59,258 nt of DNA from Phytomonas francai (lineage: Eukaryota; Euglenozoa; Kinetoplastea; Trypanosomatida; Trypanosomatidae), in NCBI GenBank assembly GCA_001766655.1, contig MJCC01000016.1, positions 138,556 through 197,813 on the forward strand, in the 5' to 3' direction. Below, piece by piece: positions 43,968 to 55,086 of this stretch. The translations under genes and the position numbers were made by a program. Position 1 is the stretch's first letter, and the number at the start of each line of letters is the position of its first letter. Below the pieces are notes generated by a model that had not been told where the DNA came from, did not search any database, and was given only the letters and a program-made list of their open reading frames with translations.

Positions 43968-45827
43968 CTACACTGTGACAGCGTTGTTGAGGATCGCCTG
44001 CACGCTCGTCGCGGCCCCCACGTTGTCCTCCGGGAAGTCGAAGAGCCCCTGTGTCACGTCAAACCAGCGCTCGCAGCGGTGCAGCCAGTCGTCGCCGTGG
44101 TAGGGCACCTTCGTGAGCTCGGGCAGCCCCATCGCGTGCTCGACCCCCATCTCCGGCAGGGGGCTGCGCGGGGGCGGGGGCAGGCGGTGGGTGATGTCCC
44201 ATTTGCTCGCGTAGTGGTACCACAGGGCGGCGCGCGCGCGGCGGGCCGCGGCCGGCACCCGCGGCGGCGGCGGCGGCGGGAAGTAGTTCGCGTGGAAGTG
44301 GAGGAGGTTGCTCAGGATGTCGTTCTTGAACTTCGCGTGGTCGAGCGGCCCGGCGGAGGGGTCCTGCTGGGGCGGGCTGTTGTCGCCGTTGGGCGCGACA
44401 ACGCTCAGGGCGGCTAAGTAGGCGTGCGCGTTGGGGAGCTGCCGTCGGGGCGGCTGAGATTTCGCGGGGAAGGTGTAGTTTGCGGGTTGGAATGCAGGCA
44501 CCTCGTTGCCATTTTTACCGTTCTCCGCAAAGGGATTGGGATCGACGACGTGACAAGCGTAGGGGGAGCTCTGGACGGCGAAGGGCCCCATCGCGGCGGG
44601 ACCGTGGGGAGGAGGGAGACGATCCCGCGCCGCGTACGCCGAGACGGGCAGCTGCGATGGGTGCATCGGCGGGCTGTCGGATTGCACATTCCAGTCGCTC
44701 TGTGGAATATGGCGGTTGGATAAGGGCGCCCGTGCAAGCTGCTGTTGCGGTAGTTGAAGATGGGATGAGTAGAGGCCACTCGTGGCGACGGCACTGGTGC
44801 TGCTGGCGGTGTAGCTGGCCACGTTGCCGCCACGCTTCACTCTCTCGCGCACGGACGCCGGGCCGAGGGGGTGACCGAGGGGAACAGGGCTCGCGATATC
44901 GCCTGACTCCCGGGGCTCTTGGATCAGATTTTGGTAGTTTCGGTGAGGTTCAGGGTTGGTAGCGGGGTTCGTCTGTTGCGGCTGGAGGTGTGGCTGCCCC
45001 TCGCGGACATAGTCCGCAAGGGAGTGTACCGAGAGCGGAAGTCCCACGGAGGCGATGATACGCTGCTCTACATTCTTCTCCTCCGGCGTCGGGGGATCGA
45101 AAAGGGGGGTGGCTTGCGCGTGGGTTAGCGAGGTGGCTTTCGCATCCGGACTCCCGCTATTAGACTGCCTGTCACCGCTGGTACGGGGTTTTTCTTGCGC
45201 TGAGGAAAAAATAGCCCGCATGGCGTAGGGCTGGTGCGTCGTCACGACAGTTGCAACAGAGCCTCCAGCATCCCGTGTCTGTGTGACTCTGTTGGGATCC
45301 TGTTGTCGTTGCTGCTGTTTCTTCTGTTGCTGCTGCTGCTGCTCCTGCTGCTGTTGTTGTTGTTGTTGAGAACTATAGGCGTTGACGTTTGTCGAGAAAG
45401 GCGTTGGCGGAGAGCGCTGCAGCGTGGATTTCAGCGCACCATTCAGCGGAAAAGACCGCAGCGCCGAGGCGGGGACGGAGGAGGCGGTGTACTCCTGCCT
45501 CGGTTTGGGCGGTGCCTCAAGGATCGTCGTCAGGGTAGTCCGGACGTTGGGCTTCTCCCTGCCAAGTAGTTGAGATACCGTCGGGGGGTTCCACGGATCA
45601 TCCTGCGCACCGAGCCCCACCAGCGGCGTCCTTACGCTTGTCGCCACTCTGCTGGAGGTGGTAGGAGGGTCTTCCCAGACTGTACTGCCAAGTGTTGCCC
45701 ACGGAGTGAGGTATACAATGTGCGAGGGGGTGCGCACCATGCCCGGCAGCAGGCTATCCTCCCGTTCGAGGCCCTTTTGGGACGCTACTTCGATGCCCGG
45801 CGGCCGCTGCGTGTTCTCAACATTCAT
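43968..45827 (-). CDS. Proline/glutamine-rich protein with conserved C-terminal domain
   Basis: 619 residues. The N-terminal two thirds are low complexity: a polyQ block near residues 153-178 (QQQQQQQQEQQQQQQKKQQQ), Pro/Ser/Thr-rich segments and no recognised domain. The last 120 residues look folded and are probably the conserved part (FKNDILSNLLHFHANYFPPP, RARAALWYHYASKWDITHRL, HGDDWLHRCERWFDVTQGLF). I do not recognise the family. The GC content rises sharply in the C-terminal third. Stop TAG. The polyQ codons are a mixture of CAG and CAA, so a simple slippage tract is only partly maintained. Confidence 0.7.
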   Translation of the reverse strand: MNVENTQRPPGIEVASQKGLEREDSLLPGMVRTPSHIVYLTPWATLGSTVWEDPPTTSSRVATSVRTPLVGLGAQDDPWNPPTVSQLLGREKPNVRTTLTTILEAPPKPRQEYTASSVPASALRSFPLNGALKSTLQRSPPTPFSTNVNAYSSQQQQQQQQEQQQQQQKKQQQRQQDPNRVTQTRDAGGSVATVVTTHQPYAMRAIFSSAQEKPRTSGDRQSNSGSPDAKATSLTHAQATPLFDPPTPEEKNVEQRIIASVGLPLSVHSLADYVREGQPHLQPQQTNPATNPEPHRNYQNLIQEPRESGDIASPVPLGHPLGPASVRERVKRGGNVASYTASSTSAVATSGLYSSHLQLPQQQLARAPLSNRHIPQSDWNVQSDSPPMHPSQLPVSAYAARDRLPPPHGPAAMGPFAVQSSPYACHVVDPNPFAENGKNGNEVPAFQPANYTFPAKSQPPRRQLPNAHAYLAALSVVAPNGDNSPPQQDPSAGPLDHAKFKNDILSNLLHFHANYFPPPPPPRVPAAARRARAALWYHYASKWDITHRLPPPPRSPLPEMGVEHAMGLPELTKVPYHGDDWLHRCERWFDVTQGLFDFPEDNVGAATSVQAILNNAVTV

Positions 45828-46508
45828 GGAAGCAATGGTGTAATGGGCAGACAGTAAAAGTCACCCTGTTCAGAAAAATAAAAGAGCGTTTATAGCTAAA
45901 AAAAAATTGGAGTTACCCAAACGTTTTATTCTTATGTTTTTGTATCTTGTATTGTCCTCGACTTTGATTTAATTTTGATATTGTATGGATTTTAGTAAAT
46001 TATACGCTTTCTCCCGAAAGGTAGAGTCTAAGCGGAGATCAGCTTGCCCAAAGTAATGTCGAACAGGGAAAACGGAATATATATATATTAAGTTTTAAGA
46101 GCTATGCGGAATACTTCGAATTTAATTTTATGTATATAAAAGGGGAAAATAATAAAAGTGAGAAAAATGAGTTGACATTTTTTTCCCGATAAACATACCC
46201 CCCCCCCCCCCCTTGTATTACTCACGTGGTGCGGGGACGTGGAAAGTCCAGAGAAGGGTAGGGGCAGAATGAATCAGAAAAAGGTGTGAGGGACTTTAAT
46301 AACCGAATAAAACAGTTAGAGGAGAATTTAAACGCCATGTTAAGGTATTTTACAAATGCAAAATATTATTGAGTGTGCCTGATTTCCTTTTACTGTTGCT
46401 CATTTTTTTTTTTTGAACGTTCCGATGTTTCTTTTTATTATGTACTCTGAGCACTGCAGCATTTCGGTGGTCTTCTCCTCGTTTCTCCTTACCTTCTCCA
46501 CCTTTGGT
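45828..46508. other. Spacer with C15 run
   Basis: AT-rich spacer containing a 15-base C run at 46198-46212 and a T-run near 46407-46415. No gene. Confidence 0.5.
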
Positions 46509-47912
46509 TTACCTAACTGCCAGTACGCCCATCGTGGTTACGCGACCCTGACAGTTTGCACTTGTTACGTAAGTGAGCACGACACCATTTTCACTATCAG
46601 TATTCTTAACATCGAGTGTCCAGTCGATTACCACTCCCGTCGAGTCGATGGAAAATAGAGTACGGCCCGCACGTGCGAGCGCCTTGATGCGCGCGGTATG
46701 GCGTAGCGGGTGCTTCTGGCGTGAGTTCTCCTCCTTCGTCAAGGAGGCCGCATCGGACGTCTGCTGCTCATCGCGATAGCGGAGCTCCGCGGGCCGAAGC
46801 TCCACGTCCGCAGCGCCGCGCTCTTCGGATGAACTCTCCCCATGCGAACATGGGGGTGGAAGCGTCGCGTAGAGTAGCTGTCCTGCCTCATTACCCACCA
46901 AAAACGCGCCATCCGATGCGAAAACAATGTTATGAATCTCCTCGTCTGGCTGTGGTTGCGCCAGCCGCAGAACGTACGCCGCCTTCATCGTGGCAGTGTG
47001 GTAGACGACGACGGAAAAGCGGCTTTGCACGGCCCAAAGCACGCCTGCTGGGGAAAAACAGACCGACAGAGGCTCCTCATGGTGGTGCACGTCGTACACA
47101 GGTTGACAACGACGCTTTTTAAGCGCGTTGTCGTTGTCGTCGTCGTCGTCGTCGTCCTTCTTGCCGTGATGGTGGCCGGTATCCGCCCGCATGGCGCTGG
47201 TGTACTTCCATTTTGTCATCAAGCGATGCTTAGCGAGGTCGAGCACGGCGACGCTGCGGTCCTCCCCTATCGTAACGCAAAGCGAGCCGTTGCTCTTGGG
47301 ATGCAGGGCGAGCTGCTGGACGGCTTTGCTGTGAACAGGCAGCCGCACGCTAAGGCTCCAATCCCGCGTGCGGAAGACTAGGAGCTGGCCGTCCGCGCAC
47401 CCACAGAGGAGGTAGTGGGATTCGTCTGTGAAGACCACACACCGCACCTCCGAGGGAGGGGCCAAGCTGCCGAGTTCTGCCAGCCGAACCGCCAGGGTTT
47501 TTCCTGACGACGCCTGCATCCGTTTAATCATCTCGGGCGTTTGCCGGGCGTAGACCTTGTTAGTAAAAAGAAAGAGCCGCTCATCGACGCCGCAGCTGGC
47601 GACATACTTTTCCCCCACAGCGACGCTGTTCATGGAGCCCACGTGGTGTTTTACGGAGAAGGTGATGTAGAAGGCACCTTTTTTAAGAACTAATCCCGCC
47701 ATAACGGAGTGGTAGGTACCCACCACAAGTAGCGCATTGTGGCATATATCCTCAAGTGTCTCCTCGGTTTCCTTCGGCACCTTTTTGTTTTCTATTTGAT
47801 TGTCTGTTTTGGCACATTCCGGCATCTCTTCCAACTTTTTAAGTCGCTTGCCGTGAGAGACATCATTTTTAACATTGCGACGCCTCTTTTCGTTGTGCGA
47901 GACGCGTTCCAT
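46509..47912 (-). CDS. WD40 protein, MAK11/PAK1IP1-like
   Basis: About 467 residues. WD40 blades start with LLVVGTYHSVMAGLVLKKGA and HHVGSMNSVAVGEKYVASCG, then EVRCVVFTDESHYLLCGCAD, then HSKAVQQLALHPKSNGSLCV, and later HNIVFASDGAFLVGNEAGQL and RIKALARAGRTLFSIDSTG. Order and spacing match the 60S ribosome-biogenesis protein MAK11/PAK1IP1. The N-terminus is Lys/Arg/Glu-rich and fits nucleolar localisation. An Asp-run insertion (KKDDDDDDDNDNALKKRR) interrupts a blade loop. The frame extends upstream to 47975 without an ATG; Met at 47912 (MERVSHNEKRRR) is the first. Stop TAA. Confidence 0.7.
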   Translation of the reverse strand: MERVSHNEKRRRNVKNDVSHGKRLKKLEEMPECAKTDNQIENKKVPKETEETLEDICHNALLVVGTYHSVMAGLVLKKGAFYITFSVKHHVGSMNSVAVGEKYVASCGVDERLFLFTNKVYARQTPEMIKRMQASSGKTLAVRLAELGSLAPPSEVRCVVFTDESHYLLCGCADGQLLVFRTRDWSLSVRLPVHSKAVQQLALHPKSNGSLCVTIGEDRSVAVLDLAKHRLMTKWKYTSAMRADTGHHHGKKDDDDDDDNDNALKKRRCQPVYDVHHHEEPLSVCFSPAGVLWAVQSRFSVVVYHTATMKAAYVLRLAQPQPDEEIHNIVFASDGAFLVGNEAGQLLYATLPPPCSHGESSSEERGAADVELRPAELRYRDEQQTSDAASLTKEENSRQKHPLRHTARIKALARAGRTLFSIDSTGVVIDWTLDVKNTDSENGVVLTYVTSANCQGRVTTMGVLAVR

Positions 47913-49690
47913 TAGGAGGAGAGGCGAGCTTCCAAGGTTACCTTTTTTTCTCCTTTTATGCCGCTTAATGTGCAAGGTAGATGTTGCAACCCGAATAACC
48001 TATTTACTAAGATACCTAAGAGATGACAAAGAATAGGAAGTACTCTAGAAAGGCTCGCTAATAATACGAATGATAGTGACAGACGTAAAACACCACATGC
48101 ATATTTAATTACTATCCAACGCAATAATAAAAATACGGAAAAATACCGTTTTACAAAGTCCATTTTTGTGCTTTGGTATACATTTTTTTAGACTTGCACA
48201 TTTTTATTTGAATACAGACAGCGTTTAAAATAAATGAACGCAAGGGAGACACTTTCGAAATGATTTAGAAATATTTCTTTTCTTGTTATCTGTTGCAGCA
48301 AGGTGGTAGCTTCCTAAAAAAAGTGACTAAACTTTGCACACGAAGGCTAATACAGTAATGGTAGATAGATGTAGTGTAAGGAAAACCATGAAAGTAAACA
48401 TCCAATACTGACAAGAATAGTTCTAAAATCCCATAACCTAGTTTACCTTCCCTTGGTTGCGAATAAAAAATAGCATACATACACGTTAAAAGAGAAAAAG
48501 AGATGCACATATATATCTATATCTATATATGCAAATAGTACATGGAGTTAACCAATTGCATAACAGAGTTCTTCTTCACTGAAAAGCGTACTTACCTAGA
48601 ACGCAGCATAGTTCTTTCTTCCCCTTTCTTTTTCACATAATGAGAGATGCGAGTATCATGTGGATACGTGACAGGATAAATTCAGACACCCTTCTCCAAA
48701 AAATGGAAGAATTCTGATCGATAAAATATCATTTTTTACTTTTTTTTTTTTTGATATGTTATTTTGAGTTGATGCAACTTTTTTTTTTTGCAGTGTTCTT
48801 GTAAACATTTTATTTGGCTTTGACATGAGCACGAACACAAAAAATGTACCGCAGTTTGTCGAACATCATCGGAGGCAGATATATATTATCTCAAGAGCCA
48901 GGCGAAGCTCAAGTGAATAAACATAAAAATATGCAATGGGACGCAAAAGATAGATGTTAAACATTCGCAAAAGGTCTGCATTAAACAAAAGTATCTTATC
49001 ATATCAACCTTTTTCTTCACGACCCTTTCAGTACAGAAAATTTTTACACAGCCGTAGCCTTATTGATCACGGGTTTCTAGCACTAGTAGTAGTGATCATA
49101 ATCTTAAAAAAAAATACGAATAATATCTCTCTTTTTTAAAGGTCTTAAGAAACATATAAAGTAATGAACTTTCCTGCATACCATTACCCCAAGAAGTGTC
49201 AATAGAAGATGAGACGACCCATTAACTTGTCGAATGCCATCATCGGTGGTCTTGCTGGCGAACTGCTGAGGAACTGAACCCACAAGGTAGAAAAGATGCG
49301 CACTTTCTAAAATAAAATTCATTAAAACACTTTCTTTATTCCCTCCACCTGCGGAGCATATTTTTGCTCTTAGCAGTGCCAACCCTTTGATGAGATTCTT
49401 TTTCCTGATGCTGACCTTTAAGGCTTCTCAGTTAAATTTATTCCAGACTGATCCCTCCGACGAGCCACCTCCCTTCCGATCCTTCCTTCAGGTCTAACAT
49501 CAGTGTCCGCACAACAGCTGTGAGCACAAGTTGCGGCGATGATCTCCATGAACCAGAATGTTTTCCCTTTATGCATGATTTTTAGTAGCTGTGAAGCCGA
49601 AGGGCTTCACCAAAAGACGACATATGAGATTTTATTTTTACCTCTTCGTGTGTGTAGCGTTATTTATGCAAGGATTTATTTGTACGGTTA
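47913..49690. other. Intergenic region, nothing supported
   Basis: About 1.8 kb, mostly AT-rich. A minus-strand patch near 49390-49550 reads VRPEGRIGREVARRRDQSG and could be a relic, but I cannot extend it. A (TA)n tract lies near 48510-48530. An imperfect inverted repeat (GAAGCCGAAGGGCTTC) occurs at 49591-49606. Confidence 0.4.
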
Positions 49691-50194
49691 TTATTTCTTC
49701 CTTAGAGGTAGGGATGCGCACCCAGTCGGCCCCAGTGAGGGTTTTGAATCCAGTCGCAAACTAATCGTCGGGGCGGCGACCTCCTCTCCGTCGGAGTTCC
49801 CCCCGACAGAGAGGGTGCGGGCGAGCCCCTTCTCACTACACGAGCGGTGCTGCGTGAGCTCCACCATCGAGCTATTCCGAGTTCGAAGGAAGCCGCTGTT
49901 GGTGCTTTCGTGGCCGAAGTCGAGCTCCGTTGCGAGGATAACGTTCTCGTAGCGCGAGAGGTGGCATTGGCTGAGGTCCGTGCCGAGGCTGCACATGGAG
50001 GACGAGGGCGGCAACGAGCCCCGGTCCCAGTCCGCTCCGCGGGACTCCCCCCAAGCACCCCGAAAAGGCTGCTGAGGATACTCCACCGCGTCGGGGAAGA
50101 CGTAGAAGGCGAAGAGGGCGGGCCGCACGTCGAAGGGCACGATCGACTCCCCCTTTTTCGCCGCCGTCGCCTGTGCACCATCGCCGAACGACAT
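49691..50194 (-). CDS. Hypothetical protein, 167 aa
   Basis: ATG at 50194 opens MSFGDGAQATAAKKGESIVP followed by RPALFAFYVFPDAVEYPQQP, a conserved-looking block. A central segment is rich in Ser/Leu (MCSLGTDLSQCHLSRYENVI) and the C-terminus is Ser/Arg-rich with possible phosphosites (RNSSMVELTQHRSC). Stop TAA. I do not recognise a family. A (CA)n tract lies just upstream (about 50245-50270). Codon composition supports coding. Confidence 0.6.
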   Translation of the reverse strand: MSFGDGAQATAAKKGESIVPFDVRPALFAFYVFPDAVEYPQQPFRGAWGESRGADWDRGSLPPSSSMCSLGTDLSQCHLSRYENVILATELDFGHESTNSGFLRTRNSSMVELTQHRSCSEKGLARTLSVGGNSDGEEVAAPTISLRLDSKPSLGPTGCASLPLRKK

Positions 50195-50245
50195 GGCTAG
50201 GTCTGGCCCGCACAGGAGGGCAGGAGGGCCGATCTCACGATTTTA

Positions 50246-50276
<31 letters not shown>

Positions 50277-51387
50277 GTGACAAAAGCAACAAAAAAGGAG
50301 GAAGGGGTGTGTAACGCGTCAAGTCCGTCGAAACGGGATTTCGCGCAGTGTTGGCAATGCCGGATGAGGTGACGGGGAGGGCACGAGGTGGGTTTAGGTG
50401 TAACAGCAAGGGTTCCGGATAAGCAAGCAAAAATTAGATCGTGTTAAAGAAATGTGGAATGTTAAATAGGTTACGAATAGAAATAACACAGTATACCACT
50501 TATTTGTGATGCCTTACCTTTACAGGGATAGGTAAACAGGAGAGAGAGAGAAAAGAACCGATATAATGGCATATATGAAGGCGTACACATGATGTCAGTG
50601 AAAGGAATCCGTTTTGCTGAACACGACCGATACATCTCAAATAGATTGAACAAAGATATATATATATATATATATATAACAATAATAAGGAAAATAAATG
50701 AAAATACTTTTAACGTTGATAAACCTGACAGTGCCTCACCCTTCATATTTATACTCACTAGCTCATTAGAAAATAATGATAATAGTAAAATATTTACAAG
50801 GCTAGTAATTATTACCTATCATGGAAAGAAGAAAGAAACAATATTCACACGTAGAATTTGTCTAAGGCTACGATACTAAAGATAGTTAAAAGCTTATCTA
50901 TTTCCACACAACTCGTTTAATTAGAGGAATGATGAGGTATATTTTATTCATTTTTCTTAAAGCATTACGGTTATCTAATAAAACGCGTGACAGTCATCAG
51001 CACCAGAGACAGCTATAGCTGGAAGAAATTCAACACCAAGCGCATAATCCGTCTTGGGTAAGCAAGTGTATAACTTTCAAACGGGATAAAAATAGCGCCC
51101 ATGATATTAGTTTTATTAAATGTGCCTTTTTAACTTATTATTACCACACATCATTATGTTCAATAAAATCGATCTAATTCAAATAATAGGAATCGTTTAT
51201 AGTTTCTGCTACCCAACCTTACGTTGCGCGAATTACAGACTCAAAAAAACATGATGCAAAGGGCCGACTTACTGCGTTCATTGTATTACACGATAGAAGT
51301 GGTGAGGGGGGATATGAATAATAGTTGGATAAATTTAATTAGAACCACTCATATTTCATCGTATTACGATTGATAGACATCTTTGGA
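50195..51387. other. Spacer with (CA)n and (TA)n tracts
   Basis: Contains (CA)n at about 50245-50270, a GAGA tract near 50540 and (TA)n at about 50657-50680. No gene is supported. Confidence 0.5.
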
Positions 51388-52659
51388 TTAATGGCAGCTT
51401 CCCTCGCACCTCGAATCACCGTCACCCACTTCGTCTAGTTGGATCGTGGTGTGGGAGATGCCAAAGCGATGAAGGCAGAGCTCCTTAGCTTTGCTCAAAA
51501 CATCTCCATTAGCTTCTTCATCTTCTATAACGAGGTGTGCTGAGAGCGAAACATTCTCAGCAGACAGCGACCACACGTGCAAGTCGTGCACGCTGCGAAC
51601 GCCTTTAATATTAAGCAGTCCGGCTTTGAGGGCATCGTAGTCGGTCCCACTCGGGGTGCTTTCCATGAGAATGTTGATGAGATCAAACAGCAGCGCCAAG
51701 GTCATTTTGAGGGTCACGATCGAGAAAAAGATCGAGGAGATGGGATCGGCGAGGTTGTGAAGGGTGTACTTGTACGAGGAGACCCCGTAGGTGTACTTGT
51801 TCGCTACGTAAATATACAACCCAGCGAGGATCACCCCCACGGACTGCACACAGTCGCCCAGGGCATGAAGCAGAGCGGCGTTGAGGGCGAATCCAATCTT
51901 CTGCTTCTTCGCACCCTCACTCGTCCCGTGTTCATGTCCATGATCGTGTTCATGTGAATGATCGTTTTCGTGATCGTGGAGGTGGCCGTGATGAAGGTCC
52001 TCGTCTTTGTGGGCGAGGCCGCCGTGGCTATGCCCGTGGGTGCCGCCAATGTACAAGATGAGCGCGCAGACCACGTTCACGACAAGCCCCATGAACCCAA
52101 CAGTGATCATCAACGGCGATTTGATCTCCTTGCAAATACGAATCTCGTTCAAGTTCACCTTGGCGCCACTCCTTTGCAGGGCCGCGAACTGTCCTGGGAC
52201 CATGGAGCACATGGCGATATCGTAGATTCGATTGAGGGCCTCGCTGAGGATCCAAATCACGAGGGCCCATATGGAGATGACGGAGATGAGGGTCCCGATG
52301 ACCTCCGCGCGGCTCCAGCCGTAGCTGTACTTCCCGCAGGCGACCTGCCCGGCCGCGAAGAGGGCGCCGATGCTCAGCGCGTACGCGCCGACGTCGGTGA
52401 AGAGGTGGACGGCGTCCGTGATTAAGGCGAGGGAGTGCGCGATGACGCCAAAGGTGAACTCGGCGACCATAAAAACAACGCAGAAGATGAGTGCCCCGAG
52501 CAGCACCCGCTTTTCCTTATCACGGCGCTTCTGCACGACATCGATGGCGGAGGCGATGGCGAAGTCCTCTCTTACACTGATGTCAACGGGAGCCACGGTG
52601 TTGTAGTCCTTATGTTGGACGCCATTCGAACCGAGGAGATTCTCAGCCTCGGAGGACAT
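51388..52659 (-). CDS. CDF-family zinc transporter (ZnT/SLC30-like)
   Basis: 423-residue cation diffusion facilitator that exports zinc from the cytosol into organelles or outside by proton exchange. Six membrane spans are visible, starting LLGALIFCVVFMVAEFTFGV. The tetrahedral zinc site is formed by HLFTDVG (span 2) and HALGDCV (span 5). Between spans 4 and 5 lies a His-rich loop (HGHSHGGLAHKDEDLHHGHL and HDHENDHSHEHDHGHEHG) that acts as a zinc-sensing or loading segment. A cytosolic C-terminal domain follows (VRSVHDLHVWSLSAENVSLS). The ATG at 52659 follows a coding-strand CACTTTTTCCCCTTTTAAG tract, a good trans-splice acceptor. Stop TAA. Confidence 0.93.
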   Translation of the reverse strand: MSSEAENLLGSNGVQHKDYNTVAPVDISVREDFAIASAIDVVQKRRDKEKRVLLGALIFCVVFMVAEFTFGVIAHSLALITDAVHLFTDVGAYALSIGALFAAGQVACGKYSYGWSRAEVIGTLISVISIWALVIWILSEALNRIYDIAMCSMVPGQFAALQRSGAKVNLNEIRICKEIKSPLMITVGFMGLVVNVVCALILYIGGTHGHSHGGLAHKDEDLHHGHLHDHENDHSHEHDHGHEHGTSEGAKKQKIGFALNAALLHALGDCVQSVGVILAGLYIYVANKYTYGVSSYKYTLHNLADPISSIFFSIVTLKMTLALLFDLINILMESTPSGTDYDALKAGLLNIKGVRSVHDLHVWSLSAENVSLSAHLVIEDEEANGDVLSKAKELCLHRFGISHTTIQLDEVGDGDSRCEGSCH

Positions 52660-53670
52660 GACTTAAAAGGGGAAAAAGTGGGATACTCACAACTAATAGT
52701 TAATTTATACTTTAGAGGTTCAATGATAGAAATACCTTGATTCGTTATTACTCTCTGCAACCGTTGATAATGAAAGCAAAAATAAATACTCTGTTGGAAA
52801 CTAAATATAAAAAGAATAATATATGTTTATATAGGTACACAAGGGAGCGCGGATAGACACGTGAGAAATCCATAAGTCAACGTAAGTTTGATTATTGCCG
52901 CTTATGAAATATAGAACGAGATGAAACACGGGAGGCTTGGAATTCTTTTGCACGGATGGTAAACCATACGCTATTAAAAAATATTCTGCCCTCTTGAAGA
53001 AAAGAACATATCATTTTCTTCTCTTTCTATTTTTTCTTCTTCAAAACGCCCATTGAGCACATTTCATTTTTTTTTTCGGCTTGGCATTCTGCATACCGAG
53101 CAATAAAATACTAGATGACGCCGAGCAGCAAGTCATAGACAATAACGGCAAGCTACTCTTTCCCTCCTACGGATGGAATAGGGAGGACCAAGTACGCTAT
53201 CTAATGAAAACCTGGCCTCTAAAGAGGTAGTGTTGTATCGGAAGAAACATTTGGTTTCGGATATAGCTCACACACCCCATCCTACGGATAATTTTTATTT
53301 GAATTGTGCTGTTCTTAACGATTGAAAGAGGCACAAATTAGTGAGATTTGTGTACCAGTAGATTTCCAAGGCGCTACGACGCCATAGGGGGAAGTATTCG
53401 CGTCTGGTTCATCCTCAAGCAGGGTACACCAAAAGGGGTTCTACACCAATTCCTTTGCTCTGCAAACGACTATTCTCATCCACACAAGAGGAAGTGCACG
53501 CCAAAATTCACCTTCATCATTCGCAGAACTATTTTATATGCTAGGACAGCTAAAAAAAAAAAAGCAGCATTTATCACCCCGGCGGCCCAGAGGGCTCGCT
53601 TTCTTTTTCGTTTCTTTGCAGAGGCGGGGGAGTAGCCCGATATACCGCTCTCCACGCTGGCGTTTCCTTC
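52660..53670. other. Intergenic region, nothing supported
   Basis: About 1 kb. Apart from the acceptor tract of the zinc transporter at its left edge and a T-run near 53068-53076, I see no gene. Confidence 0.5.
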
Positions 53671-53901
53671 TTAAACACGAACGCCCGCGCTCCCCGAGCG
53701 CATTCCCGCGCCCTCGCACTTTCCCGGATGAAGGGCCGCCGGTTTTCCATTTCCCACGGGAATCGCGCGCACGCGAGGGCGGGGCGGCGTTTGGTTTAAC
53801 GCGCCGTTCGGAATTGCCCTCCTGCAGAAACGTCCACGGGGCGGATCCGCGAGCTCGTCCTCGTCCGCGGTTTCGCTCACGTTGCCGGAGGACTCGTGCA
53901 C
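53671..53901 (-). CDS. Possible small GC-rich protein, 76 aa
   Basis: A short frame with ATG at 53901 (MHESSGNVSETADEDELADP) and TAA stop, on the same strand as the intact genes. It lies in a GC-rich island of about 350 bp that is sharply different from its surroundings. It has no recognisable domain and overlaps a longer plus-strand frame, so it may be non-coding. Confidence 0.3.
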   Translation of the reverse strand: MHESSGNVSETADEDELADPPRGRFCRRAIPNGALNQTPPRPRVRAIPVGNGKPAALHPGKCEGAGMRSGSAGVRV

Positions 53902-54250
53902 GAGAATGCGATCATGGTGGGAGCTTTTCCTACGTGTTTGAGTTTATTGAAAAGCTTTCCAATAACTTGTCTTGCATTCATGAGAGAAAGAAAGAGATGG
54001 GAATGACGACAAAACCTAATGGCGTGAAATGGTGCTCGGAAGAAGATAAAAAATAAACGCTTGAGGGACACGTCCTCTTCATGGGTGTAAAGATCATGCG
54101 TTCACATCATTAAAGGAATACACTAAGCTAAAGATCGTCGAGAAGCAAATATTGACCACCGTATTATAAATGTCAGGGGCTTCATACCCTGAATGTGACG
54201 TGAGAAGTCCATCATTGGTACCCTTCTTTACACGAGTCAGGGAGTACGAT

Positions 54251-54458
54251 GATGGCTAAACAGTGATGAGATCTGGGGTGGGCTCCCGACCAGGCGGTCC
54301 GAAGCCACGCCTTCTCTGACAACGACCTTTTAGCGCTTTATATCCTTCACTGGAGTTGGACGGACCTTCGTTGGTCGTGATCCCTTGAGCGAGGGGGGTC
54401 CGCCTTACTCCCCTCTTGCCAGACATATCCCGACCCATACGACTTCAAGAAGTGGTCC
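54251..54458. repeat. Two-module dispersed repeat, copy 2 (A then inverted B)
   Basis: Module A (54251-54339) contains CCGACCAGGCGGTCCGAAGC and CAACGACCTTTTAGCGCTTT in the same orientation as copy 1. It is followed directly by module B in the opposite orientation (54340-54458: TATCCTTCACTGGAGTTGGA ... CTTCAAGAAGTGGTCC), whose reverse complement aligns with 36752-36871. The AB junction therefore differs between the copies. No coding capacity is assigned. Confidence 0.75.
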
Positions 54459-55086
54459 AACTGACGAAAGCAATAAATGAACGAATCAATGTAGTAAGCA
54501 AACCATACTCCGTTGGTAAAAAGGCATAAAATTAAAAGAATAAAAGCTACTGAGATATTGGTTCTCGTTTGAGACCCAAAAGACAGATATGCTTTTTGAA
54601 TATATAAATTAATTCATTTTAGATCATAGAATACCGCATATGGGTAAAATTCATTCAATAAAAACAGCAGTGCATCAAAAGTTCCACACAAGTGCAATGC
54701 CATCAATAAGGGACAGCTCTTTTGAACACGAAGTTCCACACATATAATGAGCAGACGAATAGTTAATGAGCAAAAATAACAAAAAACAACAACAACGGAT
54801 GGTTACTTTACCGGTGGAATAAAATTTAAAGAATAATTGTCTTAAAGGAAAAGATATACGAAGTTTCACCTAAATACGTATTTTTTCCCCTTTTCGAGTC
54901 TTTCATATTTTCTAAATGTGGTGCCCAATAGAAAATATTTTGTCATCCTCTCAATGAGAAAAGGAAAGAAAACACGAGGTGCTGATATTAGGTTTATTTT
55001 GTGTCCATTTTTTTTTCTTTTTGGAGGCTCTACAAAACCTTAAAATTTAAACAGCAATACAATGAGCGACCACGCCAGTTGGCCAT
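54459..55086. other. AT-rich spacer
   Basis: No gene seen; A-rich and T-rich runs. Confidence 0.5.

Noticed and set aside
44079..44962. Plus-strand frames opposite the polyQ protein
   Set aside because: Antisense of Pro/Gln-rich GC-rich coding sequence; no natural protein features.
53538..54056. 172-codon plus-strand frame
   Set aside because: Begins in a polyA/Lys run, is Arg/Pro-rich and crosses from a GC island into AT-rich DNA without natural protein character.
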